A DNA stretch of 23,654 nt from a virus: IMG/VR virus record IMGVR_UViG_3300030090_000588, positions 1 through 23,654 of that record. The stretch is one strand, 5' to 3'. Positions 14,270 to 21,944 of the stretch are shown here, in pieces. Position 1 is the stretch's first letter. Every line of letters starts with the position of its first letter. The position numbers were made by a program, and so were the translations under genes. Below the pieces are notes generated by a model. It was not told the DNA's origin and ran no database searches. It worked only from the letters and a program-made list of their open reading frames with translations.

Positions 14270-16624
14270 TCACCCCAATGCTATCGCTAACGCTGTTACG
14301 TCATCTGACGTTGAACCTGTTGCTGTAGTTAAAATTGCGTTTGAATTTATATTTACCACTCCTGCTGAAGCTCTTGATATTGTTGTGTCAGAAGCATTAC
14401 CTAGTTCTATGTTTCCTGTTGTTTCTACATTGCCATATGTTATTATTCCACCAGTTTGAGTTCTAAGTTTAACTGAATTATTAAAGTTAAATTGACAATA
14501 GCTATCTGGTAAAAATATTGCCATATACTCAGCAGCATTATTTTTAGTAATAAATATATTGCCATCTGATTGTATCCAAGTTGGTTTATCTGTACCTCTA
14601 ATTATATTGTTAGTGCCATCGTGATATAAAATTAAATCAGCACCATCTCCAAATGTAAGTTTAGCATCATCACCAAACTCTAAAGCATTATCTGATTTAT
14701 CCCATACTGCATTGTAGTTAGCACCAGTAAATGTAACGTCTCCAGTAAATGTGCCACCTGCTAATGGCATCTTTGTTGCTATACTGTTGGTAACTGTAGT
14801 TGAAAAGTTTGCGTCATCTCCTAGAGCTGCAGCTAGTTCATTAAGAGTGTTGAGTGTGCCTGGTGCTGAGTCAACAAGGTCTGATAGTTCTGTTTGTACG
14901 TATGCTGTTGTTGCTATTTGTGTTGTGTTTGTGTTAGCTGCGGCAGTTGGTGCTGTTGGTGTTCCTGTTAATCCAGGTGATGCTAATGGTGCTTTTAAAT
15001 TTAGTGCAGTAACAGTCGCTTTTAAATCAAGCTGTGCTTTAATTGCTTTGGCAGACGCTAGTGTGTCGTCACTTGAAGAAGCATCTGATAAGTCGGTGTC
15101 TAGTACTCCAGTTTTTAAGTCTGCTACATCAATGTTTGAGATTGAGTTGCCAGAAGCTTCGACATCAAATGTTTTATTGGTGAGTGTTTCTGTTTTGCTT
15201 TCTGTAGATTTAGATGCAAGTACTGTCGATAAAGTATCAATGTTAGCTATTGTATGATTGTGGCTGTCGTCTGCTATTGTAGTTTCAAAACTTACGTCAC
15301 CAAGATTTGTTAATGTGCCAGTACCAGTTACGTCTCCAGTTAAAGTAATAATTGGAGATTTAGTTACATTTACAAATTTAGATAAGCTGTTGTTGTATTG
15401 AATAAACTGATTGTTGGCTATGGAACTTATAGTTACGTCTGATAAACTGTTAAGGTTGCCTATTGCATTTGCTGTATTTTGTGCGGCTGTTGCACTGTTG
15501 GCTGCTTCTGTAGCGTAATGCAATGCAGAATATAATCCAGACGTTCCACCATTTGTAGATGTGAGTGTGAATGTAGTGTTATGTGCTGTAACTGCGTATT
15601 TGCCTGCATCGTCTTTATGGTCAGACGCTGTATTTTTGTGGGTGTTTGCTGTGTTAGCATGACCTAATGCTGTTGTCGCATGAGTGTCTGATTGGTTTGC
15701 ATAATATTTAGATGAAAAATCAGAACCTGATATAGCTGTTGATATTGTAAAAGACGAACCACCACCTAATGCCCATGCCTTTGCAGAACCAGATGATAAT
15801 GTTGTTGTTGGTGCAGTTGCGTGATTTGATGCTGTATCTTTGTGACCTGACGCTGTTGATGCTGAGTTAGATGCTTCTGTTGCATAGTGAAGGGCAGAGT
15901 AAAGACCAGATGTTCCACCATTCGTTGATGTTAAACTGAATGTTGTGTTGTGTGCAGTTACTGCGTATTTGGCTGCGTCTGCACGATGGTTGCTTGCCAG
16001 ACCTGCCTGAGTGGTTGCTGTTGTTGCGTTGGCATTTGCTTTTGCTTGGTAATGAAGTGCTGAAAAAAGACCTGATGTACCACCATTGGTACTGGTTAGG
16101 GAGAACGAGGTGTCTTCTGCTGTGACTGCGTACTTGGCTGCGTCTGCTCTGTGGTCGCTTGCGATTGCGGCTTGGGCTTGCGCTCCTGATACATCGACAA
16201 TCTTCTTCGTGTTTGACGAACTGATGAATGCAGATTCCGAGCCGAAAGTTGAAGCTGATGAAAGACCATGTACTAAATATACGTCACTATTGGCTACAGT
16301 TACAAGGTCAAAGTTGTTGTAAGATGTTGATGTACTGAATGCTCCTTCTACGCTGAAGAAACTTGTTACATCTACGAAGCTTGCACTTGAGTTTGAGAAT
16401 ACGCCTGCTCTAAATTGTAGGTTGCTTGTTGTTGCGTTGTATCTAAACTCAAAATTTTCTGAACGGAATGTACCACTGTTAGCAGGGTCAAATAGGTCAT
16501 CGAGTAAGTCTGATAATGCACGTCCACCTATTTCGGCTGCTTCCATGTAGGTGTCGAGGACGTGTTCGCCTGTGTTGGCAGAAAGAAATCGAAGTTGTTC
16601 GCCAGTAGGTCTTGTCTCTGCCAT
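14270..16624 (-). CDS. Long tail fibre with internal repeats
   Basis: 784 residues, the largest virion protein in the window. N-terminal residues about 30-94 (MEAAEIGGRALSDLLDDLFD onward) match the N-terminus of the 520-residue protein at 969-2531 and probably attach it to the virion. A helical/Ala-rich stalk holds three near-identical repeats of about 38 residues (about 155-193, 210-247 and 335-370) with core KYAVTAHNTTFSLTSTNGGT and SGLYSALHYATEA. After the stalk come AKAWALGGG/SKYYANQSD, typical fibre motifs, then TLTNKTFD and a trimerisation-like stretch (PLASPGLTGTPTAPTAA, NTTQIATTAYVQTELSD). The C-terminus is a beta shaft (DVTFTGANYNAVWDKSDNAL, GDGADLILYHDGTNN). It should be a receptor-reaching fibre. 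It overlaps the coiled-coil gene by 1 nt. Confidence 0.8.
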   Translation of the reverse strand: MAETRPTGEQLRFLSANTGEHVLDTYMEAAEIGGRALSDLLDDLFDPANSGTFRSENFEFRYNATTSNLQFRAGVFSNSSASFVDVTSFFSVEGAFSTSTSYNNFDLVTVANSDVYLVHGLSSASTFGSESAFISSSNTKKIVDVSGAQAQAAIASDHRADAAKYAVTAEDTSFSLTSTNGGTSGLFSALHYQAKANANATTATTQAGLASNHRADAAKYAVTAHNTTFSLTSTNGGTSGLYSALHYATEASNSASTASGHKDTASNHATAPTTTLSSGSAKAWALGGGSSFTISTAISGSDFSSKYYANQSDTHATTALGHANTANTHKNTASDHKDDAGKYAVTAHNTTFTLTSTNGGTSGLYSALHYATEAANSATAAQNTANAIGNLNSLSDVTISSIANNQFIQYNNSLSKFVNVTKSPIITLTGDVTGTGTLTNLGDVSFETTIADDSHNHTIANIDTLSTVLASKSTESKTETLTNKTFDVEASGNSISNIDVADLKTGVLDTDLSDASSSDDTLASAKAIKAQLDLKATVTALNLKAPLASPGLTGTPTAPTAAANTNTTQIATTAYVQTELSDLVDSAPGTLNTLNELAAALGDDANFSTTVTNSIATKMPLAGGTFTGDVTFTGANYNAVWDKSDNALEFGDDAKLTFGDGADLILYHDGTNNIIRGTDKPTWIQSDGNIFITKNNAAEYMAIFLPDSYCQFNFNNSVKLRTQTGGIITYGNVETTGNIELGNASDTTISRASAGVVNINSNAILTTATGSTSDDVTALAIALG
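15515..16162 (-). repeat. Three in-frame repeats in the long fibre gene
   Basis: Near-identical coding repeats lie at about 16046-16162, 15884-15997 and 15515-15622 (minus strand), each encoding an H-[RK]-x-D-A-x-K-Y-A-V-T-A unit followed by a G-G-T-S-G-L-[FY]-S-A-L-H-Y unit. Spacing is irregular: copies 1 and 2 are adjacent, copy 3 is about 260 nt further on. Such repeats can change the fibre length by recombination. Confidence 0.8.
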
Positions 16625-17025
16625 TACTTATAATACCCCATATCTTTCATTAATCTTATCAGTTTTGATTTTGTAAGTGAATATTTTTCTGCTGTAGTTA
16701 CTTTGCTTTGTTCTCTTTCAATCTCAAGTATTCTTGTTTTGCACTCTTCGATTGTAGCTTCTATTGACTTGAACATTTCCATGATGGGTGTCAGTTCTTC
16801 TTTAAAATCGTTTTTAGAGACTTCTTGTCGCTCGTTTACGTATTGTATTATCTTTCCCTCTACTACTTCGATTGCCTTGTCTCTCTGCTTTCCCTGCTCG
16901 ATTGAAGCATCTATTTCGCTTTTGTTGTTGATAATTAGTTCTGCATTGGCGTCAAGAAGCTTCTGTGTTTCTTCTTTGAAGAGTTTAAATTTTTCTTCTA
17001 CAAAATTTATAACTTCTTTATCCAC
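16624..17025 (-). CDS. Coiled-coil protein downstream of the portal
   Basis: 133 residues from a GTG start that overlaps the portal stop by 8 nt. It is almost entirely helical and charged, with heptad-like hydrophobics across KFKLFKEETQKLLDANAELI, MEMFKSIEATIEECKTRILE and REQSKVTTAEKYSLT. It ends in a short helix with LIRLMKDMGYYK. There is no signal peptide or membrane helix. Because it sits between the portal and the first fibre, it may be a structural trimer such as a fibre-attachment rod or a portal-associated factor. The family is not recognised, so this is inference from position and coiled-coil character. Confidence 0.65.
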   Translation of the reverse strand: MDKEVINFVEEKFKLFKEETQKLLDANAELIINNKSEIDASIEQGKQRDKAIEVVEGKIIQYVNERQEVSKNDFKEELTPIMEMFKSIEATIEECKTRILEIEREQSKVTTAEKYSLTKSKLIRLMKDMGYYK

Positions 17026-18946
17026 GTTGATTACCTCTCATTGGAACAAGGTTGCCACGTTCTACTTCTCTGTTTAAGTCTTCGCCAGATTTAACAGATG
17101 CACCACGCATCTTTTCCATGATTTGCATTTGCTGTGATGGTGTCGGACCTTGTTTCTTCATTTGGTCTTGGTTTACTCTGAACCTGTCGAGGTCTGTTAT
17201 ACCCATTGCACGTATGGCTTCTTCTGCAATTTGTCCTGCATTGTATTCCATTGTTAAGCCTGTCTGGTTCATTATCTGTAGCATGTTCATCCAGGTTTCT
17301 GCGTTGCGTGTGGGTTCAAGGGGAAGAGTGCCGTCTATTACTAGATAGTCAATGTCCCCTTGAAGGTCTTTAGATACATCGAAGTCCATGTATCCATCTT
17401 CTACCATGCCTTCTAATTGTGACGGCATGTTTTCTTTTTCAAGCTTGACAGAACCAGAAAGTGCGAGAGCGTCTTGTATATTGGCTACCATCATACGAAC
17501 CATAGGACGCATTGTTGTTGCTGACATCACACGTGCCAGTACACCAAGACGTTGTGAGCCGAGTTGTGTCAGACGCTGTATCTCTGTTGCTGTTCTTACG
17601 TCTGGTGTCGGTACGCCTTGTTGTGCATCAGATGCGGCTGATACACGTTGTTTGAGTTCTGCCATTGCACTTATATCGCTGAAGTGTCCACGTGTTACGT
17701 CTGGAACTTGTGCTATGAATACGCCATCACCTGGCTTAGAGCCTGGTAGAGTTCGGACGACACCCCAAGGATTTCTGTCCACAAGGTCTGGTACAGACAC
17801 TTGTGTAGGGTCAACGAATATAAGGTTGTTAAGGGCTGCTGATATGTTGTCGATACGGCTACGCAATAAGTAGGTTGCTATATCGTGCATAGGTAAAATT
17901 AAATCGTAAAGAGACTGTCCATATGTTTTGTGTGAGTCTTGGTAAAGACCACCAATAACTACAGGCATTTGTCTGCCGTATGGGTTCAGTTGGAAACGTA
18001 TAACTACGTTCTCGTCTAGGATTGTTATGACCAGATAAATTTGGTCTATGGTTGGTATTCCTATCTCATGTCCAGATAGACGTACCCAAGCTTCGTCAAT
18101 TACACGTGCATCACCAAGAGTGAAGTATGCATGGTCTTTTCTCTCACGTTGGTTTGCTGTTGCAGGGTCGATTGAAAGTCCTCTGCCCTGTTCCTTGTGC
18201 CAGTGATGTGCGTTCCATGCGTTTCTTGGTGGTGACATTTTCTTACGTAGTTCTGGGAACTTACGTAGCTTTGGGTATAAGCCACTGTAGAGTATTGAGT
18301 TGTATGATACGTAGTCTGCAAATACTACGAACTGCATGTTCTCCCAATCGCCAAAGTTGACACGTGGGTCTGGGAATACTCTGCGTGGGTCAAAGTTTAT
18401 TATTTGATTTTGGTTGTCCTTTGCATTCCATACTATCTTTGTTGGTGCAAATCCATAACGTATGCTGTCGAGAAGCATTTGTGCCAGACGTGCTTCTCCT
18501 GCTGTGCGTCTCATCTGTTGGTGAAGGACACGTTCTAGTATGAGAGATGCTTGTCGAGACTTTCTGTTTAAACCTTCAAGTTGGAACATTGGGTTACGTC
18601 CACCCAGTGCTGCCATGAGGTATGTTAGTACTGTGTCTGCTATTGCACGAGTGTCTGCGATAACTGCCTTTTCTCTGAAGTCTGTTGTGTTGGGTTTTAC
18701 GTAAACATCATGCGCTCTGTCTGCTTCTTTCCAATGGTCGTATCTGTTTCTGATTTTGTTGTAGGACATATCAGTCATTGACTTTACGTAGTCTACAATC
18801 TTTCTTTCCTGCTCTTCGGTTAGGTCAGAAGAGATGTCGTCATATGCTACAATACGTTCTGCAAATTCTGATAGGTCAACTATCACGCCTTCGTTATGTG
18901 GAGGAACGTAGTCTGCACTTGCGTATGTTTTTGTATTTTCAGCCAT
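17018..18946 (-). CDS. Portal protein (head-tail connector)
   Basis: 642 residues, a usual size for podovirus-type portals. The N-terminal part has the helical region and wing elements (MSYNKIRNRYDHWKEADRAH, AVIADTRAIADTVLTYLMAA), followed by RNPMFQLEGL, ILERVLHQQMRRTAGEARLA and a beta region with INFDPRRVFPDPRV and NMQFVVFADYVSYN. The stem and clip region holds MPVVIGGLYQDSHKTYGQSL, YDLILPMHDIATYLLRSRID and IFVDPTQV. A long C-terminal helix region includes SDAQQGVPTPDVRTATEIQ and VMSATTMRPMVRMMVANIQD. Portals form the dodecameric ring through which DNA is packed. The gene follows the large terminase after a 40-nt gap. Confidence comes from this layout and gene order. Confidence 0.82.
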   Translation of the reverse strand: MAENTKTYASADYVPPHNEGVIVDLSEFAERIVAYDDISSDLTEEQERKIVDYVKSMTDMSYNKIRNRYDHWKEADRAHDVYVKPNTTDFREKAVIADTRAIADTVLTYLMAALGGRNPMFQLEGLNRKSRQASLILERVLHQQMRRTAGEARLAQMLLDSIRYGFAPTKIVWNAKDNQNQIINFDPRRVFPDPRVNFGDWENMQFVVFADYVSYNSILYSGLYPKLRKFPELRKKMSPPRNAWNAHHWHKEQGRGLSIDPATANQRERKDHAYFTLGDARVIDEAWVRLSGHEIGIPTIDQIYLVITILDENVVIRFQLNPYGRQMPVVIGGLYQDSHKTYGQSLYDLILPMHDIATYLLRSRIDNISAALNNLIFVDPTQVSVPDLVDRNPWGVVRTLPGSKPGDGVFIAQVPDVTRGHFSDISAMAELKQRVSAASDAQQGVPTPDVRTATEIQRLTQLGSQRLGVLARVMSATTMRPMVRMMVANIQDALALSGSVKLEKENMPSQLEGMVEDGYMDFDVSKDLQGDIDYLVIDGTLPLEPTRNAETWMNMLQIMNQTGLTMEYNAGQIAEEAIRAMGITDLDRFRVNQDQMKKQGPTPSQQMQIMEKMRGASVKSGEDLNREVERGNLVPMRGNQRG

Positions 18947-18986
18947 TTCGAAAGAATACTCCTTTTAGTTTTAATTTGTCGTCCTA

Positions 18987-20612
18987 TTAGTTAGACGGCA
19001 ACCCCCAACCTGTCCATTTGGATTTTAGCTTTGATGCTGTGTCCATAAGTGACTTTCCTAATGTTTCACGTGAAACATCGTTGAGTGATGTCATGCTTCC
19101 TTGCAGTTCCCATGCTTCAGAACCTACATGAGTTCTGGATAATGTGTCTAGTGCTATTGTCATGGCGTCTACTTGGTCGTCATGGTTGGAAGATGGGAAC
19201 TGAACTGTCTCGTCTATAAATGAGTCTAGCCAATCTGCTGTCTGTGGAAGGTATACTCTTCCTCCCTCTATGAGAGGAAGGATAGCATTCACTCTTGCTA
19301 CCTTGTCGTGTACGACTTTGTATGGAATGATTGATATGCCACTCTCTCGTTTGAGTTCCTGTATGATTGACTGACCAGATGCTTTGTCTTCTATGTATAT
19401 GCCACGTAATCCTTTACCTCTCCACTTGTTGTTGAGGCGTATAAGGCGTTGCTTCAGTTCTGGGAAATCGTATTTGCCACGGACTATTTCTATTATGTAC
19501 ATGTCTCCGTTTCTGTCCATGCCTGCCACTACTGCTGCTGAGTAGTCTGCTGTCTCTGTCTTTTTGAAAGCTGTGTCTACGCCAATGACTAGAGTTGTAA
19601 AGTTTTCTGGGGTTAAGCCTTCTGGAAACTTTTGCCACCACTCTGTTTTGATTAAGTTACCACCTTCTACGTATGGCATCTGTTGGTATAGGCTTGCAAA
19701 CTCACGTGGGTTGAGGCGTTCACGTCTTTTGAGTTCGTCTAATGGAAATCTTTCTTCCCACAATGGTTCTTGTTTTGTTGTTGATATGTTTCTTTTTGCA
19801 GGAGATACTTTAGAATACTGTTCTGAAGTTAGATAGTTAGGGTCGTCTTCTGGTAGCATTCGTCTGCTCATTTTACCTGACGTTACTTCTTTTATTGCAG
19901 GAAAATTGACGTGTTCCCATCTACCTTCTTGCCAATCTTCGGTCTGCATGAGGCGACCTGCAAGGTCGTCCACATGCCAACGTGTTAAAATTACTATCTG
20001 GCGTGGAGGAGTCCCATCACTTTCTGGTTGAAGACGTGTAGCCAGTGCTGATGTGTAGTAGTTCCATGTTTTGTTTCGTTGGGTCATGGATTCTGCTTCT
20101 TCACGAGATTTGATTGGGTCATCGACTATTAATAAGTTGGCAGGACGTCCAGATGTTGTACCACCTATACCTACAGCGAAGTATGCGCCACCACTTTCGG
20201 TACGCCATACGTCTGCGGCACGGCTATCTTTTGATAAATGGAAATCTTTGAAAGCTTGGGTCATATTTTTCTGCTCTACCACCCCACGTATCTGTCTACC
20301 AAAGTCTGTGGACAGTTGTGTGTTGTATGAACAGGACATTGTAAACCTGTTTGGCTTCTTAGCCATGTAATATGAGGGGAATAGAACTGTGCCAAAGGTA
20401 GATTTGGCGTGACGTGGTGGCATAGTTATTAATAAATTGTTCTTGCCAAGAATCCCCTTCTCTAATTTGTCTAATGTGTTGATTAATTCTACTTGGAAGT
20501 CTGCAAGTTCCCAATCTGGGTACTGTAAACGTACAAAGCCAAGGAAAGATTCCTGTGAGTCTTTTAGTTTGAGTAAATACTTGGCGACTTCTGCCTGAGA
20601 TAGTTTAGCCAA
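18987..20612 (-). CDS. terL: Terminase large subunit (ATPase and nuclease)
   Basis: 541 residues from a TTG start (no ATG lies near the N-terminus). The ATPase domain shows a deviant Walker A, MPPRHAKST (residues 64-72), Walker B NLLIVDD (159-165), and the coupling motif ILTRWH (208-213). The nuclease domain shows the three acidic clusters of the RNase-H-like fold: VIGVDTAF (D346), YIEDKASG (E408-D409) and SSNHDDQVDA (D478-D479). The protein pumps DNA into the procapsid through the portal and cuts the concatemer. It overlaps the 73-residue gene by 8 nt and precedes the portal. Codons 512-517, near the C-terminus beyond the nuclease core, carry an exact parS-like palindrome. Confidence 0.92.
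   Translation of the reverse strand: MAKLSQAEVAKYLLKLKDSQESFLGFVRLQYPDWELADFQVELINTLDKLEKGILGKNNLLITMPPRHAKSTFGTVLFPSYYMAKKPNRFTMSCSYNTQLSTDFGRQIRGVVEQKNMTQAFKDFHLSKDSRAADVWRTESGGAYFAVGIGGTTSGRPANLLIVDDPIKSREEAESMTQRNKTWNYYTSALATRLQPESDGTPPRQIVILTRWHVDDLAGRLMQTEDWQEGRWEHVNFPAIKEVTSGKMSRRMLPEDDPNYLTSEQYSKVSPAKRNISTTKQEPLWEERFPLDELKRRERLNPREFASLYQQMPYVEGGNLIKTEWWQKFPEGLTPENFTTLVIGVDTAFKKTETADYSAAVVAGMDRNGDMYIIEIVRGKYDFPELKQRLIRLNNKWRGKGLRGIYIEDKASGQSIIQELKRESGISIIPYKVVHDKVARVNAILPLIEGGRVYLPQTADWLDSFIDETVQFPSSNHDDQVDAMTIALDTLSRTHVGSEAWELQGSMTSLNDVSRETLGKSLMDTASKLKSKWTGWGLPSN
19061..19078. promoter_or_regulatory. Perfect parS-like palindrome inside terL
   Basis: ATGTTTCACGTGAAACAT is an 18-bp perfect palindrome whose inner 16 bases, TGTTTCACGTGAAACA (19062-19077), equal the widespread bacterial centromere consensus bound by ParB/Spo0J. 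It encodes Asp-Val-Ser-Arg-Glu-Thr near the C-terminus of the large terminase. The sequence match is directly visible; binding by a host ParB is inference. Confidence 0.6.
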
Positions 20613-20826
20613 GTCTTTTTCTTAGCCTTCTGCTTTGCTTTATCTCGTATGCTGTCTTGCCACACTGTACTGTGTCTTCCATTATACGCATGAACTGGTC
20701 AAATACTGCGTGTTTAACTTTTTCTGGTGGCACAGAAGTTAAATCTATTTGTGACATTGCCTTGCCTAGCTCTTGTAAAGTTATATTAGAGGGCTTTGCA
20801 TCTTTCTGTTTATTTGTTATCTTCAA
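20605..20826 (-). CDS. Small hypothetical protein between terminase genes
   Basis: 73 residues from a TTG start with GGAG 6 nt upstream; the first internal Met is at residue 24. The sequence (MKITNKQKDAKPSNITLQEL, then GKAMSQIDLTSVPPEKVKHA and FDQFMRIMEDTVQCGKTAYE) is helical and ends in a basic tail (KQSRRLRKRLG). It overlaps the zinc-finger gene by 17 nt and the large terminase by 8 nt, so it is translationally coupled to both. It could be an accessory packaging factor or an additional part of the small terminase. No family is recognised. Confidence 0.65.
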   Translation of the reverse strand: MKITNKQKDAKPSNITLQELGKAMSQIDLTSVPPEKVKHAVFDQFMRIMEDTVQCGKTAYEIKQSRRLRKRLG

Positions 20827-21271
20827 TTACTTCTCCCTGTACTTCTATTTCCGACACACCTTGTGCAATTCGTTCTAGTTCTTCCCTAGATAGGTCTGTC
20901 AGTTGCTTCATATTGACTTCATGCTGTACGAAATTGGCATTTAAGTCTGGCACTACCTTGTTTAATAGCATTCCAAACACTCTGGCTTGGGTAGGATTCC
21001 ATTCTGTATGACCTAATACTACTGTATGTGCAAGATTTATTTGGTCTTTGACGTATGAAGCTATCTCGCCACGTATGTTTGCAGACATAGCAGGACTTAA
21101 TTTAACTTCATCTACTTTCTTTGCTACTGCTTTCATTTTCTTTACTTCTTTTTCTAGTTTTCTACACTCATGTGAACAGAACTTTCTACGAAATTCATGT
21201 GATTTCCTAGTATTAAACTTCTTTGCACATGTCTTACAAGTTATTTGTACCACGTTTTCAGACATTTTCAA
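20810..21271 (-). CDS. Terminase small subunit (probable), zinc-finger N-terminus
   Basis: 153 residues from TTG at 21271 (GGAG 6 nt upstream); the ATG at 21265 is an alternative, with GGAG 12 nt away. The N-terminus has a Cys4 zinc-ribbon-like motif, C12-x2-C15 and C32-x3-C36 (CKTCAKKF ... FCSHEC). The rest is helical: GEIASYVKDQINLAHTVVLG, then ARVFGMLLNKVVPDLNANFV and a C-terminal helix with LTDLSREELERIAQG. The stretch L-L-x-K-V-[VL]-P-D-L followed by L-S-R-E-E-L-E-x-I is the pattern of many small terminases. Small terminases form the DNA-recognition ring that starts packaging. As first gene of the operon next to terL the role fits; it remains an inference. Confidence 0.65.
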   Translation of the reverse strand: MKMSENVVQITCKTCAKKFNTRKSHEFRRKFCSHECRKLEKEVKKMKAVAKKVDEVKLSPAMSANIRGEIASYVKDQINLAHTVVLGHTEWNPTQARVFGMLLNKVVPDLNANFVQHEVNMKQLTDLSREELERIAQGVSEIEVQGEVIEDNK

Positions 21272-21592
21272 TAATTACTCCGATAAGTTGTGGGGGTGGG
21301 GAGGTGACTCTCCAAATTTCCAAAACCGAATCGATGGCATACCCCCCCCTTTAGTCACATGTGCGTCTCAAACAACGATAAATCGTTGTTTTTGTTGCGT
21401 TTTTATCCCCTAAATAAGGGGATTTGCGTGTGTAAGACGTTTTCAACGTCTCCTACATGCACATACGAACAATACCTTCGCAGAACACAAAGTCAATCAA
21501 AACAATGGCTTAGCTTTCGCACACACAGACACACGTGCAGTCCGAAGGACTTATTAAAGGGCAACTTCAATCAACAGCCAAAGGAGGTTCTC
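21272..21592. other. Divergent intergenic region with hairpin cluster
   Basis: About 320 nt without a gene, between the minus-strand virion operon and the plus-strand small genes. It holds, from left to right: a G-rich stretch near 21290-21303, a run of eight C (21342-21349), a GTGACT/AGTCAC inverted pair (21304-21309 and 21353-21358), and three adjacent hairpins: AACAACGAT/ATCGTTGTT (21371-21390), ATCCCC/GGGGAT (21405-21423) and AGACGTT/AACGTCT (21435-21451). Then follow CA-rich DNA and the 18-nt repeat. No convincing sigma-70 promoter is visible in either direction. The first hairpin is followed by a T-rich stretch and could terminate plus-strand transcription. Location beside the terminases would also suit a packaging site. 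Confidence 0.6.
21539..21556 (+). repeat. 18-nt hairpin repeat, copy 1
   Basis: AGTCCGAAGGACTTATTA, with a 5-bp AGTCC/GGACT stem over a GAA loop, 36 nt before the ATG of the Lys-rich gene. A CA-rich stretch (cacacacagacacacgtgc) comes before it. An exact second copy is at 23136-23153, also after a CA-rich stretch. Confidence 0.75.
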
Positions 21593-21937
21593 ATGGCTAC
21601 AAAGAAAACGCATCACCCACACGGTCCCGTATCGACTCCGAAGAGTCGAAAGGAATGGGTCGATGCCGTCGAAGACGGCACGAAGACGAAGCAACAAGCA
21701 ATCGCACGTTGCAAGCACATGATTTCGAAGAAAGGCGATTCCTTTCACGGCAAACAGTGGTCACTGTTTCTCGCCAAACTCACAGGTAAGCCGAAGGCTT
21801 CACCGAAAGCAGTTGCCACTTTCACGAAGCCAAAGGCTTCAGCGAAGACAAAGGCAAAGCCTTTGTCAATTCAGGTTGCCGACGAAGTCGAACTTGCAGC
21901 CATGAAAATCATGCTCGAACAGCTTCGTGCGAAGTAA
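21593..21937 (+). CDS. Lys-rich hypothetical protein
   Basis: 114 residues from the ATG at 21593, chosen because AAAGGAGG lies at ideal distance; a longer frame upstream would cover the hairpins. The sequence MATKKTHHPHGPVSTPKSRK is basic and unstructured-looking. A globular part (EWVDAVEDGTKTKQQAIARC, KHMISKKGDSFHGKQWSLFL) is followed by a Lys/Ala/Pro linker (KPKASPKAVATFTKPKASAK) and an acidic C-terminal helix (ADEVELAAMKIMLEQLRAK). The composition suggests a DNA-associated or RNA-associated protein, like early phage DNA-binding proteins, but no family is recognised. It is the first gene of the plus-strand block and is followed by a strong terminator, so it may be expressed alone and highly. 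Confidence 0.7.
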   Translation: MATKKTHHPHGPVSTPKSRKEWVDAVEDGTKTKQQAIARCKHMISKKGDSFHGKQWSLFLAKLTGKPKASPKAVATFTKPKASAKTKAKPLSIQVADEVELAAMKIMLEQLRAK

Positions 21938-21944
21938 CCCAAAC

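Noticed and set aside
14751-15257. Plus-strand frame of 168 residues inside the long fibre gene
   Set aside because: Ser/Val/Ala-rich shadow of the repetitive fibre coding sequence; no start signal.
17690-17700. Other CACGTG hexamers (e.g. near 17691, 18362, 19694, 21533)
   Set aside because: Flanks do not match parS beyond the hexamer; expected by codon use in these genes.
17388-17873. Plus-strand frame inside the portal gene
   Set aside because: Antisense to a well-supported gene, no ribosome site, Ser/Arg/Cys-rich product typical of shadow frames.
21289-21349. G-rich and C8 tracts as a G-quadruplex
   Set aside because: Only three adjacent G runs on one strand and a single run on the other; not enough for a standard quadruplex motif.
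21359-21592. Longer upstream frame joined to the Lys-rich gene
   Set aside because: It covers the hairpin cluster and the 18-nt repeat, its residues look non-coding, and AAAGGAGG points to the ATG at 21593.
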